64,000 bases of DNA from Rahnella woolbedingensis (GCF_003602095.1 NZ_RAHH01000007.1:155395-219394); one strand, 5' to 3'; positions 47,750 through 60,932 are shown, counted from the first letter of the stretch. A program made the numbers and translations. Notes: generated from the letters alone by a model not told the origin.

Positions 47750-49132
47750 TCAGCTCAGTTGCGGCAACTGGCGCAGTAACGGATGGGACGCCCGGGTATC
47801 CTGCAAAGCGCCCTGCGGATCGATGATTTTCATTTTCTCCAGCCAGACGGCAAATTCCGGTGCATGTTTCAGCCCGAGTAATTCGCGGATGTACAACGCA
47901 TCATGGAAAGAGGTGCTCTGATAATTGAGCATGATGTCATCTGCGCCCGGTACGCCAATCAGGAAGGTCAGCCCGGCTGTGCCGAGCAGGGTCAGCAAAG
48001 TGTCCATATCATCCTGATCGGCTTCGGCGTGGTTGGTGTAACAAACATCACAGCCCAGCGGCACGCCAAGCAGTTTGCCGCAGAAATGATCTTCCAGTCC
48101 GGCGCGGATGATTTGTTTACCGTCATAGAGATATTCCGGCCCGATAAAGCCGACCACGGTATTAATCAGCAACGGCGAAAAATGACGGGCGATGGCGTAA
48201 GCACGCGCCTCGCAGGTTTGCTGGTCGACCCCGAAATGCGCATTGGCAGATAAACAACTGCCCTGCCCGGTTTCAAAATACATTACGTTATCGCCAAGCG
48301 TCCCGCGTTTCAGGCTGAGCGCTGCCTGTTGCGCTTCCGCCAGCAGCGCCAGATTAATACCAAAACCGCTGTTCGCCGCTTCCGTTCCCGCAATCGACTG
48401 AAACACCAGATCCACCGGCGCGCCACGTTCCACCAGCTTGATGGTGTTGGTGACATGCGTCAGCACGCAGGACTGCGTGGGAATTTCAAAGCGCGTGATA
48501 ATGTCATCGAGCATGTAATTGAGATTTTCCAGCAGCGGTAAACTGTCGCTGGCCGGATTAATGCCGATTACCGCATCGCCGGAGCCATACAGCAAACCAT
48601 CGAGCATACTGGCGGCAATGCCCTGTAAATTATCGGTGGGATGGTTCGGTTGCAGACGCACGCTCATATGACCCGGCAGCCCGATGGTATTGCGGAATTG
48701 CGTGATCACCCGGCATTTTTTCGCCACTAGGATCAAGTCCTGATTGCGCATAAGCTTACTGACCGCCGCCGCCATTTCCGGTGTGATCCCACGGGCGACC
48801 GCCGCCAGTACGTGACTGTCGGTTTTTTCACTCAGCAACCAGTCACGAAAATCCCCGACGGTAAGATGGGAAATCGTGGCAAACGCCGCGACATCATGAG
48901 TATCAACAATCAGGCGCGTGACTTCATCGTCTTCATACGGCACCAGCAGTTGCTGCAAAAAGGTTTTGAGCGGCACAACGGCCAGCGCCATTTTCGCCGC
49001 CATACGTTCTTCTGCACTGGCGGCGGCCACTTCAGCCAGATAGTCGCCCGACCGCGCGGGCGACGCCTTTGCCATCAGTTCGCGTAAATCCGCAAACTGA
49101 TAGCTACGGTGACGTAATGTCGTCTGAAACAT
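47750..49132 (-). CDS. eutB: Ethanolamine ammonia-lyase large subunit
   Basis: 460 aa (about 453 in E. coli). TIM-barrel catalytic subunit. Characteristic parts are MAAKMALAVVPLKTFLQ, VIGINPASDSLPLLENLN, FQSIAGTEAANSGFG, MYFETGQGSCLSANAHFGVDQQ-type block and CDVCYTNHAEADQDDM. Transcribed with eutC. The permease gene that should supply ethanolamine upstream is broken, so the enzyme may depend on passive entry or another transporter. Confidence 0.96.
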   Translation of the reverse strand: MFQTTLRHRSYQFADLRELMAKASPARSGDYLAEVAAASAEERMAAKMALAVVPLKTFLQQLLVPYEDDEVTRLIVDTHDVAAFATISHLTVGDFRDWLLSEKTDSHVLAAVARGITPEMAAAVSKLMRNQDLILVAKKCRVITQFRNTIGLPGHMSVRLQPNHPTDNLQGIAASMLDGLLYGSGDAVIGINPASDSLPLLENLNYMLDDIITRFEIPTQSCVLTHVTNTIKLVERGAPVDLVFQSIAGTEAANSGFGINLALLAEAQQAALSLKRGTLGDNVMYFETGQGSCLSANAHFGVDQQTCEARAYAIARHFSPLLINTVVGFIGPEYLYDGKQIIRAGLEDHFCGKLLGVPLGCDVCYTNHAEADQDDMDTLLTLLGTAGLTFLIGVPGADDIMLNYQSTSFHDALYIRELLGLKHAPEFAVWLEKMKIIDPQGALQDTRASHPLLRQLPQLS

Positions 49133-49153
49133 AACACTCCTCAGCTCGCCGGA

Positions 49154-49606
49154 TTACTTACCACTTTTCGCGGATACCGGGCGCAGGCCACGTAATTGCG
49201 GATCTTCCGCCGCATCTGTCCGCGCCTGATGGGTGATGCGATACCACGCATAAGCCAGCAACATCATGGCGGCGAAGATCAAAAACAGTAAGGTGTTGTA
49301 GTACATCATAGCTATCAGGCAGACCACCGCCAGCACCAGCGCCAGTGCAGGCGCAAAAGGATAGAGTGGCGCACGGAATGGACGGATTAAGTTCGGTTCA
49401 CTACGGCGCAATTTGAACAAAGATGTACATCACTATCGCACCGAACACCGACATGGTGACGATATTCGCCGTCAGCGGTTGCCCGCCGATCACGAACAGT
49501 GAATCCGAGAAAATCGCTGCAATGCCGCCCCCCCGACGGCAATGCCCCAGAGTTTAAAACTGCCCAGCGTACGTTTTAAAACGGGTGTGACTTTTGTGGT
49601 TTGCAT
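49154..49606 (-). pseudogene. Ethanolamine permease remnant (eat)
   Basis: The N-terminus (MQTTKVTPVLKRTLGSFKLW, then GIAVGG) runs from an ATG at 49606. A G-tract at 49525-49531 then joins it, out of frame, to the C-terminal part GIAAIFSDSLFVIGGQPLTA followed by NIVTMSVFGAIVMYI. A second frameshift follows before LFKLRRSEPNLIRPFRAPLY and the normal C-terminus ending at 49154. About 300 residues of an APC-family permease are missing. It is directly upstream of eutBC, as expected for eat. Confidence 0.85.
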
Positions 49607-49828
49607 AGATGATCCCCTGCCCGGTGATAATGTAATGTTGTCAGGCAGGCTGTTGCAAAGGCTGTACCACTTAAGAAACCCAGAGTCGTTGCGCCCCGGC
49701 GCGACTTCCGCACGTGATTTGCTTCATTTTGGCGCGTTGCGTACAAGACACGCGCCCGAAACGGTGCGTTGTCAAAACTTCACAAAATGACGCTACAATC
49801 CGGGTATCACAAAAAGGGAGAACTGCAC

Positions 49829-50407
49829 GTGATCAACCGGGAACAGCAAATCATTACCTGGCTCAGGGAAGAACCGTTGCACATGCGGGCGCTGCTACAG
49901 GCCAGCCCGCTGGGGCTGAACGATGCCTGGCTGGCGGCGGGATTTGTCCGCAATCTGGTCTGGGACCGGCTGCACGGGTATGAAAATGCCACACCGCTTA
50001 ACGATATCGACGTGGTGTATTTCAATCCTGAGGATTGTTCTGTTGCTAAGGATGAACACTACGAGCAGCTTCTGCTGGAGAAATCCCCTGATTTTCCATG
50101 GTCGGTAAAAAATCAGGCGCGTATGCATGAGCGCCACGGACACGCGCCTTATGTTTCCAGCGCGCAGGCCATGAGTCATTGGGTTGAGGTGGAAACGGCC
50201 ATCGGCGCAAGAATAAATGCCGCCGGACAGATTGAACTGAACGCCCCGCTCGGGCTGGATGCACTGTTTACCTTCACCATTACACCCAACCCGCGCCATG
50301 CGATTGCGGCCGTTTTTGCTGAGCGAGTCAGCAGTAAGGGCTGGCTGGCACGCTGGCCGAAGCTGCGGGTGCAGGTACCAATTGAAAGAAAATCGTTAAG
50401 TCTGTAA
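49829..50407 (+). CDS. Nucleotidyltransferase-like protein (DUF925)
   Basis: 192 aa from the GTG at 49829. The core GFVRNLVWDRLHGYE then LNDIDVVYF resembles the G-x-D-x-D region of nucleotidyltransferase-fold proteins. Later VETAIGARINAAGQIELNAP and ITPNPRHAIAAVFAERV fit the DUF925 family. Role unknown. GTG is preferred because AAAGGGAG precedes it by eight bases; the ATG at 49769 would overlap the presumed promoter region. A single gene. Confidence 0.75.
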   Translation: MINREQQIITWLREEPLHMRALLQASPLGLNDAWLAAGFVRNLVWDRLHGYENATPLNDIDVVYFNPEDCSVAKDEHYEQLLLEKSPDFPWSVKNQARMHERHGHAPYVSSAQAMSHWVEVETAIGARINAAGQIELNAPLGLDALFTFTITPNPRHAIAAVFAERVSSKGWLARWPKLRVQVPIERKSLSL

Positions 50408-50504
50408 GGAATATGAAAAGTCAGTAAAGCCCCGCTGAACGCCGCCGATACCTGTTAAGCACCCTTACGTGCAAAAAATTTGATCCCTAAAAAGTGAGGC
50501 TTTT

Positions 50505-50846
50505 ATGACGACTATCAGCGCCGCCAGCAGTTCGGTGAGCACGGCGTCCACCAGCGATGCCAGCGGTTCCAGCCAGATTGCTCAGTTGACCAAACAGATT
50601 GCCAAACTGACTGAACAGGTAAAAAACCTGAGCAGCTCAGGCGGAAGCTCCGACGATGTTCAGCAGCAACAGGAACTTCTGCAACAGCAAATCGAACTGC
50701 TTCAACAGCAGATTGCGCAAATTGAACAGCAGCAGGCTCAGCAGGCACTTCAGCAGCAGCAAAAACAACAAGCCGCTGCCGATACGAAGAAAGAAGAAGG
50801 CGTGAATAAACCGACCGATACCAACGCCATCGACATTTACGTGTAA
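50505..50846 (+). CDS. FlxA-like Gln-rich coiled-coil protein
   Basis: 113 aa. A Ser/Thr-rich N-terminus, then SQIAQLTKQIAKLTEQVKNL as a heptad region and a Gln-rich segment from about residue 53 to 90. The C-terminus ends IDIYV, like FlxA proteins. FlxA is under flagellar sigma control in E. coli, with no known function. Not essential to neighbours; a single-gene unit with an AAAGTGAGG ribosome site. Confidence 0.72.
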   Translation: MTTISAASSSVSTASTSDASGSSQIAQLTKQIAKLTEQVKNLSSSGGSSDDVQQQQELLQQQIELLQQQIAQIEQQQAQQALQQQQKQQAAADTKKEEGVNKPTDTNAIDIYV

Positions 50847-50892
50847 TCGCATATATGTAATTGCAGAGAATGCCTGAACAGCCGGCAAGACG

Positions 50893-51819
50893 TCAGGATC
50901 CGAACACGCCCTGCTGGCTGCGTTTTTCACTCAACAAATTCGCCTGCTCTTTCACCACCTGCCAGATAGCCTGCGCGGCGGGAGATAATGAGCGGTTTTT
51001 GCGTTTCGCCAGCATCAGCACCCGGTTGATTTCCGGCACCAGCGGTTTGATCACCAGCCTGCTCCCCTGCGGCATCGGCAGCGCCAGCGCGGGCAGAACG
51101 CTGATCCCAATCCCTGCTTCCACCATCGGAAATAACGTGGCCGGATGGCCAATCTCCTGAGCGATTTCCGCTTTCACTTTTTGCGCTTTCAGCGCGCCGT
51201 CGATCAGCATCCGGCTTCCGGAGGCATAATCCTGTAAGACCAGTTTACAGCCATTGAGTGCCTGCCATTCCACGACAGGCTGCGCGGCAAAAGGATGGTC
51301 TTCGCGACACAGCAGCAGAAAAGGCTCATGCAGGACCGGCTCACAATCCAGATCGGTGCTTTCACCGGGATCGATAACAATCCCGAAATCCACCTCTGCA
51401 TTTCTCACGCTGCTGAGCACCAGTTGCTGAGCCTGGTCGCGCAGTAACACGCGGATATCGGGATATTGCAGCGCACCGCTGGCAATACATTGCGGCATGA
51501 GTTGCGCAGAAATGGTCTGGCTGGAGGCAATACGCACACGGCCATTGTGCTGCGTGCCGAAACTGCGCGTATCGAGCAGCATCGCATGCAGCTCATCAAG
51601 CAGCGGTTCGACACGGTTAGCCAGCCGCAGACCGGCGTCCGTCAGCGCGACTTCACGGGTGGTTCGGTCCAGCAATCGCACGCCCATTTCGGCTTCCAGC
51701 TCTTTCATGCTGTGGCTGACTGCCGACTGACTCAGACCAATGGCTTCACCCGCCCGGCTGAAGCTGCCGTAGTGTGAAACCGCTACAAATACGCGAAGTT
51801 GCCTGAGTGAATAATTCAT
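50893..51819 (-). CDS. yfeR: LysR-type regulator YfeR
   Basis: 308 aa, the same length as E. coli YfeR. HTH region: [40 protein letters not shown]. It is divergent from yfeH with a 97-bp gap containing LysR-type ATTAAT-like elements. In Salmonella YfeR is linked to osmolarity and controls yfeH. Confidence 0.9.
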   Translation of the reverse strand: MNYSLRQLRVFVAVSHYGSFSRAGEAIGLSQSAVSHSMKELEAEMGVRLLDRTTREVALTDAGLRLANRVEPLLDELHAMLLDTRSFGTQHNGRVRIASSQTISAQLMPQCIASGALQYPDIRVLLRDQAQQLVLSSVRNAEVDFGIVIDPGESTDLDCEPVLHEPFLLLCREDHPFAAQPVVEWQALNGCKLVLQDYASGSRMLIDGALKAQKVKAEIAQEIGHPATLFPMVEAGIGISVLPALALPMPQGSRLVIKPLVPEINRVLMLAKRKNRSLSPAAQAIWQVVKEQANLLSEKRSQQGVFGS

Positions 51820-51916
51820 GAATTTTCTGCATTAATGGATTAAATAAATCAATTTTTTAATTGTACCGCAAAGGCAGAGAATAGCCGCATTGAGAAACAA
51901 CTATTCGAGACCTGTT

Positions 51917-52906
51917 ATGCGCTTCTTACCCGATCGCTTTACCCTGACACTCATCGCCGTCGTCCTGCTGGCCACCTTCTTTCCGGCCAGCGGCATTTTT
52001 GTGGCTTTCTTCAACAACCTGACTATTTTCGCCATCGGCCTGCTGTTTTTCATGCACGGTGCCAAGCTTTCCCGTGAAGCGATTTTTCAGGGCAGTAATA
52101 ACTGGCGGCTGCATTTGTGGGTGATGTTCAGCACCTTCATTCTGTTCCCGATCCTCGGCCTGCTGTTCCAGTGGTGGCATCCGGTGGATGTCAGCCCGCA
52201 GATTTACAGCGGCTTTGTCTATCTGTGTATTTTGCCTGCTACCGTGCAGTCGGCCATTGCGTTCACTTCTCTGGCGGGCGGGAACGTGGCGGCAGCGGTG
52301 TGCAGCGCGTCGGCGTCCAGCCTGCTGGGGATATTTGTGTCGCCGCTGCTGGTCAGTTTGCTGATGCACGTTCAGGGTGAAACCGGCAACGGTCTGGCGC
52401 AGGTCGGGCATATCGTGCTGCAGCTGTTGGTTCCATTTATCGCCGGACATCTGTTACGTCCGGTGATCGGCGGTTTTGTAGAGCGTCACCGCAAAATGAT
52501 TGGCAAAACCGACCAGACATCGATTCTGCTGGTGGTCTATTCCGCTTTCAGCGAAGCGGTCACGCAAGGGATCTGGCATCAGGTGGGCATCGGCTCGCTG
52601 CTGTTTATCGTGGTAAGCAGTCTGGTCTTGCTGGCCTTTATTCTGGTGATTAACACTTATATGGCGCGCTGGATGGGCTTTAGCAAACCGGACGAAATCA
52701 CCATTGTGTTCTGCGGCTCGAAGAAAAGCCTGGCGAACGGCATCCCTATGGCCAACATTCTGTTCCCGGTCAGCGCGATTGGCATGATGGTGCTGCCGCT
52801 GATGATTTTCCATCAGGTGCAGCTGATGACCTGCGCGGTGCTGGCGAAACGCTATCGGAGAAAACAACAGGAAGCGGCGCTCGGGCAGGCGCCGGTGACT
52901 GAATAA
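51917..52906 (+). CDS. yfeH: Bile acid:sodium symporter family protein YfeH
   Basis: 329 aa (E. coli 332). About nine to ten helices; FLTLI-type start, HGAKLSREAIFQGSNNWRLH, LAGGNVAAAVCSASASSLLG and FCGSKKSLANGIPMANILFP are strongly conserved. Substrate is unknown. The ATG at 51917 is chosen by comparison with E. coli; one at 51890 is possible. Confidence 0.91.
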   Translation: MRFLPDRFTLTLIAVVLLATFFPASGIFVAFFNNLTIFAIGLLFFMHGAKLSREAIFQGSNNWRLHLWVMFSTFILFPILGLLFQWWHPVDVSPQIYSGFVYLCILPATVQSAIAFTSLAGGNVAAAVCSASASSLLGIFVSPLLVSLLMHVQGETGNGLAQVGHIVLQLLVPFIAGHLLRPVIGGFVERHRKMIGKTDQTSILLVVYSAFSEAVTQGIWHQVGIGSLLFIVVSSLVLLAFILVINTYMARWMGFSKPDEITIVFCGSKKSLANGIPMANILFPVSAIGMMVLPLMIFHQVQLMTCAVLAKRYRRKQQEAALGQAPVTE

Positions 52907-52930
52907 GATTGGCAGAAAGACCCAAAGAAT

Positions 52931-52954
52931 AAAGGCGCTGATATCAGCGCCTTT
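52931..52954. terminator. Terminator between yfeH and ypeB
   Basis: A perfect 24-bp palindrome, AAAGGCGCTGATATCAGCGC plus CTTT, followed by GTTTTATT. It should serve both convergent transcripts. Confidence 0.9.
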
Positions 52955-52974
52955 GTTTTATTCAAGGATAACGT

Positions 52975-53217
52975 TTACTCGTCGGTACCGCCCAGTCCGG
53001 GGCCGTTGCGGCGCAGCGGATTGATCAGACTCTGCAACCCTTCGCTTTTAATCGCCAGCGTCAGCTGCATCAGTTCACCCAGTTTTCCCTGCGGAAACTC
53101 ATCCTTGCGGGCAAACCACAGCAAATATTCTTCCGGCAAGTCGATCAGTACACGTCCGGCATATTTACCGAACGGCATCACCACATTGGCAATCTGGATC
53201 AGATCTTCTTTTTCCAT
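52975..53217 (-). CDS. ypeB: DUF3820 protein YpeB
   Basis: 80 aa. The VVMPFGKYAGRVLIDLPEEYL motif is the DUF3820 core. It overlaps no gene and lies 3 bp after ligA, so it is probably translated from the ligA message. Function unknown, but the linkage to ligA is conserved and suggests a nucleic-acid role. Confidence 0.88.
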   Translation of the reverse strand: MEKEDLIQIANVVMPFGKYAGRVLIDLPEEYLLWFARKDEFPQGKLGELMQLTLAIKSEGLQSLINPLRRNGPGLGGTDE

Positions 53218-53220
53218 AAT

Positions 53221-55245
<2,025 letters not shown>

Positions 55246-55262
55246 TCACCGTGGAGATAAAA

Positions 55263-55283
55263 AACCCCCGGCAAGCGGGGGTT
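55263..55283 (-). terminator. zipA terminator
   Basis: Minus-strand AACCCCCG-CTTGC-CGGGGGTT with T residues following, between zipA and ligA. Confidence 0.85.
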
Positions 55284-55313
55284 AGGGGAAAGGGTATTTC
55301 ACGAACGCCGTTA

Positions 55314-56312
55314 TCAGGCGGTCGCCTCGAGGACCTCGCGGATCCGCGCTTTGTACGTTTCGAGTTTCTGCGGCGTAATCATACGACGCTCATCGTCAAG
55401 CACCATCGCACCGACATCATCGGCAATACGCTGGGCAGACTGTAACAGCAGTTTGAAGTTCTGATGCGCGTCACCAAAGCAAGGCACCATCATAAACAAC
55501 GTCACCCCTGGCGTGGAAAAGTCGGACATATTGTCAGGGTCAAAAGAACCCGGTTTGACCATATTTGCCAGACTGAACAACACCGGTCCGCTGCCCGCAG
55601 GGCTAACATGACGATGGAAAATATTCATAGCGCCAAACTGGAAGCCAGACTGAAGCACGCTGTTTAACAGCACTTCACCACCGATAACGCCCCCCTGATG
55701 CGCGGCAACGTGCAGCACCAGAACCGTTTCTTTCAGTTTCGCTTTCTCAGCCGGTGCCTCTTCTGCCGGAGCAAAAGGCGCAGCCTGAGGTTCTGCTTTC
55801 GCAGCAGGTGCCGCGTCCGCATGAATTTCCTGCGGCGGTACCGGAGCGTGCGCTTTGGCTTCAGGCGTATAGTCCTGAGGCGCAAAATCAGCCACAGGTT
55901 CGCGACGCGGTGCAGGCGCTGGTTCAGCGGCTGAATAGCCACTCAGCAACGGATCATCCTGTATAGCATGGTGCTGTGGCTGAGCCGGTTGCTGAGGACG
56001 AGCAGCAGGTGCAGGCGCTGGCTGCGCAGGTTGACCCTGCGGCTGACGTGGCGGCGCACTCTGTTCTGGCTCATCGTACTGACCAAAAGTCGGTTCATCC
56101 TGAGGATAAGCAGGACGCACGCGCACTTCCCCCACTCCATCGACGAAATCGTCAGGCGGAGATTGTTCCCGTTCTTTTTTCACACGTTTAGCTGGACGAT
56201 CGCGAAACAGCGAAGAGCGTTCTTTACGGCTGGTCCACAAACCGTGTAACAACAACGCTATTATGGCGATCGCGCCAACAACGATTAATATCAGACGCAA
56301 ATCCTGCATCAT
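55314..56312 (-). CDS. zipA: Cell division protein ZipA
   Basis: 332 aa (E. coli 328). One N-terminal membrane helix ([20 protein letters not shown]), a basic patch ([13 protein letters not shown]), a long Pro/Gln/Ala-rich linker (~60-190) and the C-terminal FtsZ-binding domain (~190-332: [56 protein letters not shown]). It tethers FtsZ to the inner membrane. Divergent from cysZ. Confidence 0.96.
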   Translation of the reverse strand: MMQDLRLILIVVGAIAIIALLLHGLWTSRKERSSLFRDRPAKRVKKEREQSPPDDFVDGVGEVRVRPAYPQDEPTFGQYDEPEQSAPPRQPQGQPAQPAPAPAARPQQPAQPQHHAIQDDPLLSGYSAAEPAPAPRREPVADFAPQDYTPEAKAHAPVPPQEIHADAAPAAKAEPQAAPFAPAEEAPAEKAKLKETVLVLHVAAHQGGVIGGEVLLNSVLQSGFQFGAMNIFHRHVSPAGSGPVLFSLANMVKPGSFDPDNMSDFSTPGVTLFMMVPCFGDAHQNFKLLLQSAQRIADDVGAMVLDDERRMITPQKLETYKARIREVLEATA

Positions 56313-56535
56313 TGCTATCTCTGTTGTTCTAATTCATTGCCACCACGGCAAACATTCACGATATTAACTCTATTTGCCCACGTAGATAAGTGCAAGTCTC
56401 GACTCTACTTTCTGCTAATAAATAGGGCAGTTGCACCTTTTTTTGCTGTTTTTTCAGCCAATCCACTGGTAGCCAGTGGAAAATCATACCGATATGATAG
56501 CCCATGTCATTCAACTCAGAGAGAAAATTTCGTTT

Positions 56536-57321
56536 ATGACTTCATCGCAAAGCGCCAGACATGAAAACGGCGTGCATTATTTCAAACAGGGCTGGACGCT
56601 CATTTCCTTACCAGGGATACGACGTTTTGTGATTTTACCGCTGGCCGTGAACGTATTACTGATGGGCGGCGCCTTCTGGTGGCTGTTTACCAAGCTGGGG
56701 GAATGGATCCCCGCCATGATGAGCAAGGTGCCGTCGTGGCTCAGCTGGCTGGATTATCTGCTCTGGCCGGTGGCCGTACTTTCCGTGGTGCTGGTGTTCA
56801 GCTATCTGTTCAGCACCATCGCCAACTGGATTGCCGCACCGTTCAGCGGATTGCTCGCCGAACAACTCGAAGCCCGGCTGACCGGTAAACCGCTGCCTGA
56901 TAGTGGCATCTGGGACATCATGAAGGATCTGCCGCGCATCATGAAACGCGAATGGCAGAAACTGGCCTATTACCTGCCGCGCGCCCTGCTGCTGTTCGCA
57001 CTGTACTTTATTCCGGTGATCGGCCAGACGGCGGCGCCCGTGCTGTGGTTTTTCTTCAGCGCCTGGATGGTGGTGATTCAGTATTGTGACTATCCGTTCG
57101 ATAATCATAAGGTGAGTTTTGCGGATATGCGCCGCTCGCTTGGCAGCAACAAAATCGACAATATGCAGTTTGGCGCGCTGGTCAGCCTGTTTACGATGAT
57201 CCCGGTGCTGAATCTGGTGATCCTGCCGGTTGCGGTTTGCGGCGCCACCGCCATGTGGTGCGACCGCTATCGCCATGTTTACGTTAAAAATAATACCGAC
57301 GTGAACTCTATCCGAAAATAA
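56536..57321 (+). CDS. cysZ: Sulfate transporter CysZ
   Basis: 261 aa (E. coli 253). Inner-membrane sulfate importer for cysteine synthesis. [40 protein letters not shown] and [15 protein letters not shown] are near-identical to E. coli. The start at 56536 is by family length; the ATG at 56476 would add 20 residues. The cysZ-cysK gap of 209 bp holds a GC hairpin (57334-57353) without a T-run and presumably the cysK promoter. Confidence 0.95.
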   Translation: MTSSQSARHENGVHYFKQGWTLISLPGIRRFVILPLAVNVLLMGGAFWWLFTKLGEWIPAMMSKVPSWLSWLDYLLWPVAVLSVVLVFSYLFSTIANWIAAPFSGLLAEQLEARLTGKPLPDSGIWDIMKDLPRIMKREWQKLAYYLPRALLLFALYFIPVIGQTAAPVLWFFFSAWMVVIQYCDYPFDNHKVSFADMRRSLGSNKIDNMQFGALVSLFTMIPVLNLVILPVAVCGATAMWCDRYRHVYVKNNTDVNSIRK

Positions 57322-57530
57322 CATTTTTCCTCACAGCCGCCTGCGGGCGGCTGCCTGCTATGCTTGACTTTTCGTCCTCAAACTTATTTCTTAATAACGT
57401 ATCGATATACCAAATACCAAAACCTTACTTCACTGGGAAAGCGGTTCGCGTATGCTTTCCTGATTCCCACTAATTTCATAGTGTTGAAAGCTTCACACCG
57501 TGAATATTTCATACAGTTAAAGGACGGGTT

Positions 57531-58496
57531 ATGAGCAAGATCTATGAAGACAATTCATTAACAATTGGCCATACGCCACTGGTTCGTCTGAACCGTATCG
57601 GTAATGGTCGTATTCTGGCTAAGGTCGAGTCACGTAACCCGAGCTTCAGCGTGAAATGCCGCATCGGTGCAAACATGATCTGGGATGCGGAAAAGAAAGG
57701 CATCCTGACCAAAGATATCGAACTGGTTGAACCGACCAGCGGCAACACCGGTATTGCACTCGCTTACGTCGCTGCCGCGCGCGGTTATAAACTGACGCTG
57801 ACCATGCCGGAAACCATGAGCGTTGAGCGTCGTAAACTGCTTAAAGCTCTCGGGGCCAATCTGGTGCTGACCGAAGGCGCGAAAGGCATGAAAGGCGCAA
57901 TTGCGAAAGCCGAAGAAATTCAGGCCAGCGATCCTTCCCGTTATCTTATCCTTCAGCAGTTCAGCAACCCGGCCAACCCGGCTATCCATGAACAAACCAC
58001 CGGTCCGGAAATCTGGGAAGATACCGATGGCGCAGTCGATGTGCTGATTGCAGGTGTAGGCACCGGCGGTACCATCACCGGTACTGGTCGTTATCTGAAA
58101 AGCAAAAAAAGCAGCGTGAAACTGGTAGCGGTTGAGCCTACGGATTCGCCGGTCATTACCCAGACGCTGAACGGCGAAGAAGTCAAACCGGGCCCGCACA
58201 AAATTCAGGGCATCGGCGCAGGTTTCATTCCGGGCAACCTGGATCTGGAACTGCTGGATCGGGTCACGCTGATCACTAACGATGAATCCATCCAGATGGC
58301 ACGCCGTCTGATGGAAGAAGAAGGGATTCTGGCCGGGATTTCTTCCGGTGCTGCAGTTGAGGCTGCGGTAAAATTATCTCAGGAACCCGAGTTTGCGGAT
58401 AAAACTATCGTGGTTATCCTGCCATCGTCCGGCGAACGCTATCTGAGTACCGCATTATTTGCAGATTTGTTTACTGAGAAAGAATTGCAACAATAA
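57531..58496 (+). CDS. cysK: Cysteine synthase A
   Basis: 321 aa (E. coli 323). PLP enzyme making cysteine from O-acetylserine and sulfide. The PLP lysine lies in [16 protein letters not shown]; the phosphate loops are [14 protein letters not shown] and [27 protein letters not shown] follows. Downstream is a strong terminator. Confidence 0.97.
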   Translation: MSKIYEDNSLTIGHTPLVRLNRIGNGRILAKVESRNPSFSVKCRIGANMIWDAEKKGILTKDIELVEPTSGNTGIALAYVAAARGYKLTLTMPETMSVERRKLLKALGANLVLTEGAKGMKGAIAKAEEIQASDPSRYLILQQFSNPANPAIHEQTTGPEIWEDTDGAVDVLIAGVGTGGTITGTGRYLKSKKSSVKLVAVEPTDSPVITQTLNGEEVKPGPHKIQGIGAGFIPGNLDLELLDRVTLITNDESIQMARRLMEEEGILAGISSGAAVEAAVKLSQEPEFADKTIVVILPSSGERYLSTALFADLFTEKELQQ

Positions 58497-58518
58497 TGCC
58501 ACATCCCTAAAATAGTAC

Positions 58519-58546
58519 AAAAAAGCACCTTCCGGGGTGCTTTTTT
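58519..58546 (+). terminator. cysK terminator
   Basis: AAAAGCACC-TTCC-GGGGTGCTTTTTT hairpin and T-run, 23 bp after cysK. Confidence 0.93.
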
Positions 58547-58896
58547 GTGGGCCACATCAAAGTTTGTACCACTCTGTCATTGATTTTACCTGCCAGGTTT
58601 AGTATTTAACCGGACAATTATTTCGATGCGCGAAATTAATAGCCTCCATGAAACCGCCCGCTGAATCGATTTACCGATTTGTTACAAGAGGGAAAATCAC
58701 GGCATAATGGAGAAATAACAGGAAAGCCTAGATCTAGGGCAAAGAGTTTTATCGCTGAGTGCGTTATTTTCTCTTTTCTGTTGCATCTGAACCTGCCCCT
58801 GACCATAGTCAGGCGCTAATCTCTACAGGCTAAAGTGAAGCGCATAAGCTAAACTTTAGCTCCACAACATTACTTTAATAAGTTGGGGAAACAACA
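58547..58896 (+). promoter_or_regulatory. ptsH upstream control region
   Basis: 350 bp without a gene. The inverted repeat GCTAAAGT...ACTTTAGC at 58829-58860 and the block CTCCACAACA followed by AAGTTGGGGAAA before ptsH closely match the E. coli ptsH P1 leader. A CGGCATAATGG block (~58700), similar to the E. coli region, is a candidate -10. A CRP site is expected, but I could not locate a good match. Confidence 0.65.
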
Positions 58897-59154
58897 ATGT
58901 TCCAGCAAGAAGTTACTATCACCGCTCCTAATGGTCTGCACACTCGCCCTGCTGCACAGTTCGTGAAAGAAGCCAAAGGTTTCGCTTCTGACATCACTGT
59001 GACTTCAAACGGCAAAAGCGCCAGTGCTAAAAGCCTGTTTAAACTGCAAACTCTGGGCCTGACCCAAGGTACCGTTGTGACCCTCTCAGCTGAAGGTGAA
59101 GACGAGCAGAAAGCCGTTGAACACTTGGTAAAACTGATGGCAGAGCTCGAGTAA
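58897..59154 (+). CDS. ptsH: PTS phosphocarrier HPr
   Basis: 85 aa, the E. coli length. The phosphorylated His15 is in [14 protein letters not shown]. It shuttles phosphate from enzyme I to the sugar-specific EIIs. The start follows GGGGAAACAACA. Fifty bp separate it from ptsI. Confidence 0.98.
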   Translation: MFQQEVTITAPNGLHTRPAAQFVKEAKGFASDITVTSNGKSASAKSLFKLQTLGLTQGTVVTLSAEGEDEQKAVEHLVKLMAELE

Positions 59155-59204
59155 CACTCAGCCGCTCTTATATCGTTTAAACCAGTCAAGAGAAAGGTAG
59201 GGTT

Positions 59205-60932
59205 ATGATTTCAGGCATTTTAGTATCTCCCGGTATCGCTTTCGGCAAAGCACTTCTGTTGAAAGAAGATGAAATTGTCATCAACCGGAAAAAAATCTCT
59301 CCTGATCACGTTGATCAGGAAGTTGAACGTTTCCTCGCTGGCCGTGCGAAAGCCTCAGCTCAGCTGGAAGTGATCAAGACCAAAGCCGGTGAGACCTTCG
59401 GTGAAGAGAAAGAAGCCATCTTCGAAGGCCACATCATGTTGTTGGAAGACGAAGAGCTTGAACAGGAAATCATAGCCCTTATCAAAGACGAGCATGCTTC
59501 CGCTGACGCTGCTGCTTTCTCTGTCATTGAAGGCCAGGCAAAAGCCCTGGAAGAGCTTGATGATGAATACCTGAAAGAACGCGCGGCTGACGTGCGTGAT
59601 ATCGGTAAACGTCTCCTGCGCAACATTCTCGACATGGCTATCGTTGATCTGAGCTCCATCCAGGACGAAGTTATCCTGGTCGCGACCGATCTGACGCCAT
59701 CAGAAACTGCTCAGTTGAACCTGAACAAGGTTCTCGGTTTCATTACTGATTTAGGTGGACGTACTTCTCACACCTCAATCATGGCGCGTTCACTGGAATT
59801 ACCTGCAATCGTAGGTACCAGCGATGTGACCAAACAAGTCAAAAATGATGACTATCTGATCCTTGATGCTGTTAACAATAAAATCTATGTCAACCCGACA
59901 GCAGACGTTATTGACGAGCTGAAAGCCGTTCAGAACCAGTACATCTCAGAAAAAGACGAACTGACAAAACTGAAAGATTTGCCGGCTATCACGCTGGATG
60001 GTCATCAGGTTGAAGTTTGTGCCAACATCGGTACCGTGCGCGACGTCGCAGGTGCAGAGCGCAATGGCGCTGAAGGTGTCGGCCTGTATCGTACAGAATT
60101 CCTGTTCATGGACCGTGACAGCCTGCCTACCGAAGAAGAGCAATTCCAGGCGTATAAAGCCGTTGCTGAAGCGATGGGTTCACAGGCAGTTATCGTACGT
60201 ACCATGGACATCGGCGGTGATAAAGACCTGCCGTACATGAACCTGCCAAAAGAAGAAAACCCGTTCCTGGGCTGGCGTGCAATCCGTATCTGTCTGGACC
60301 GTAAAGAAATTCTTCACGACCAGCTGAAAGGTATTCTGCGTGCTTCTGCATTCGGCAAACTGCGCATCATGTTCCCGATGATCATTTCTGTTGAAGAAGT
60401 GCGTGAACTGAAAGCAGAACTCGAACTGCTGAAAGTGCAGCTGCGTGAAAAAGGCCAGGCATTCGATGAAACTATCGAAGTTGGCGTGATGGTTGAAACT
60501 CCAGCTGCCGCTGTGATTGCTCATCATCTGGCAAAAGAAGTCGATTTCTTCAGTATTGGTACAAATGATCTTACCCAGTATACTTTGGCTGTGGATCGCG
60601 GTAACGAACTGATTTCTCATCTGTACAACCCAATGTCTCCGTCAGTGCTTGGTTTAATTAAGCAAGTTATTGACGCATCTCATGCTGCCGGTAAATGGAC
60701 AGGGATGTGCGGCGAGCTAGCCGGTGACGAACGTGCTACACTTCTTCTATTGGGCATGGGGTTAGATGAGTTCAGCATGAGTGCTATCTCTATCCCACGC
60801 ATCAAGAAAATTATTCGCAATACAAACTTCGAAGATGTGAAAGCGCTGGCAGATCAGGCCCTGGCCCAACCTACGGCGCAAGAGTTGATGAACCTGGTTA
60901 ACAAGTTCATTGAAGAAAAAACACTCTGCTAA
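59205..60932 (+). CDS. ptsI: PTS enzyme I
   Basis: 575 aa, same length as E. coli. The active histidine is in [18 protein letters not shown] (about residue 189). The PEP-binding barrel has [13 protein letters not shown], and the catalytic Cys lies in [13 protein letters not shown]. It takes phosphate from phosphoenolpyruvate and gives it to HPr. Confidence 0.98.
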   Translation: MISGILVSPGIAFGKALLLKEDEIVINRKKISPDHVDQEVERFLAGRAKASAQLEVIKTKAGETFGEEKEAIFEGHIMLLEDEELEQEIIALIKDEHASADAAAFSVIEGQAKALEELDDEYLKERAADVRDIGKRLLRNILDMAIVDLSSIQDEVILVATDLTPSETAQLNLNKVLGFITDLGGRTSHTSIMARSLELPAIVGTSDVTKQVKNDDYLILDAVNNKIYVNPTADVIDELKAVQNQYISEKDELTKLKDLPAITLDGHQVEVCANIGTVRDVAGAERNGAEGVGLYRTEFLFMDRDSLPTEEEQFQAYKAVAEAMGSQAVIVRTMDIGGDKDLPYMNLPKEENPFLGWRAIRICLDRKEILHDQLKGILRASAFGKLRIMFPMIISVEEVRELKAELELLKVQLREKGQAFDETIEVGVMVETPAAAVIAHHLAKEVDFFSIGTNDLTQYTLAVDRGNELISHLYNPMSPSVLGLIKQVIDASHAAGKWTGMCGELAGDERATLLLLGMGLDEFSMSAISIPRIKKIIRNTNFEDVKALADQALAQPTAQELMNLVNKFIEEKTLC

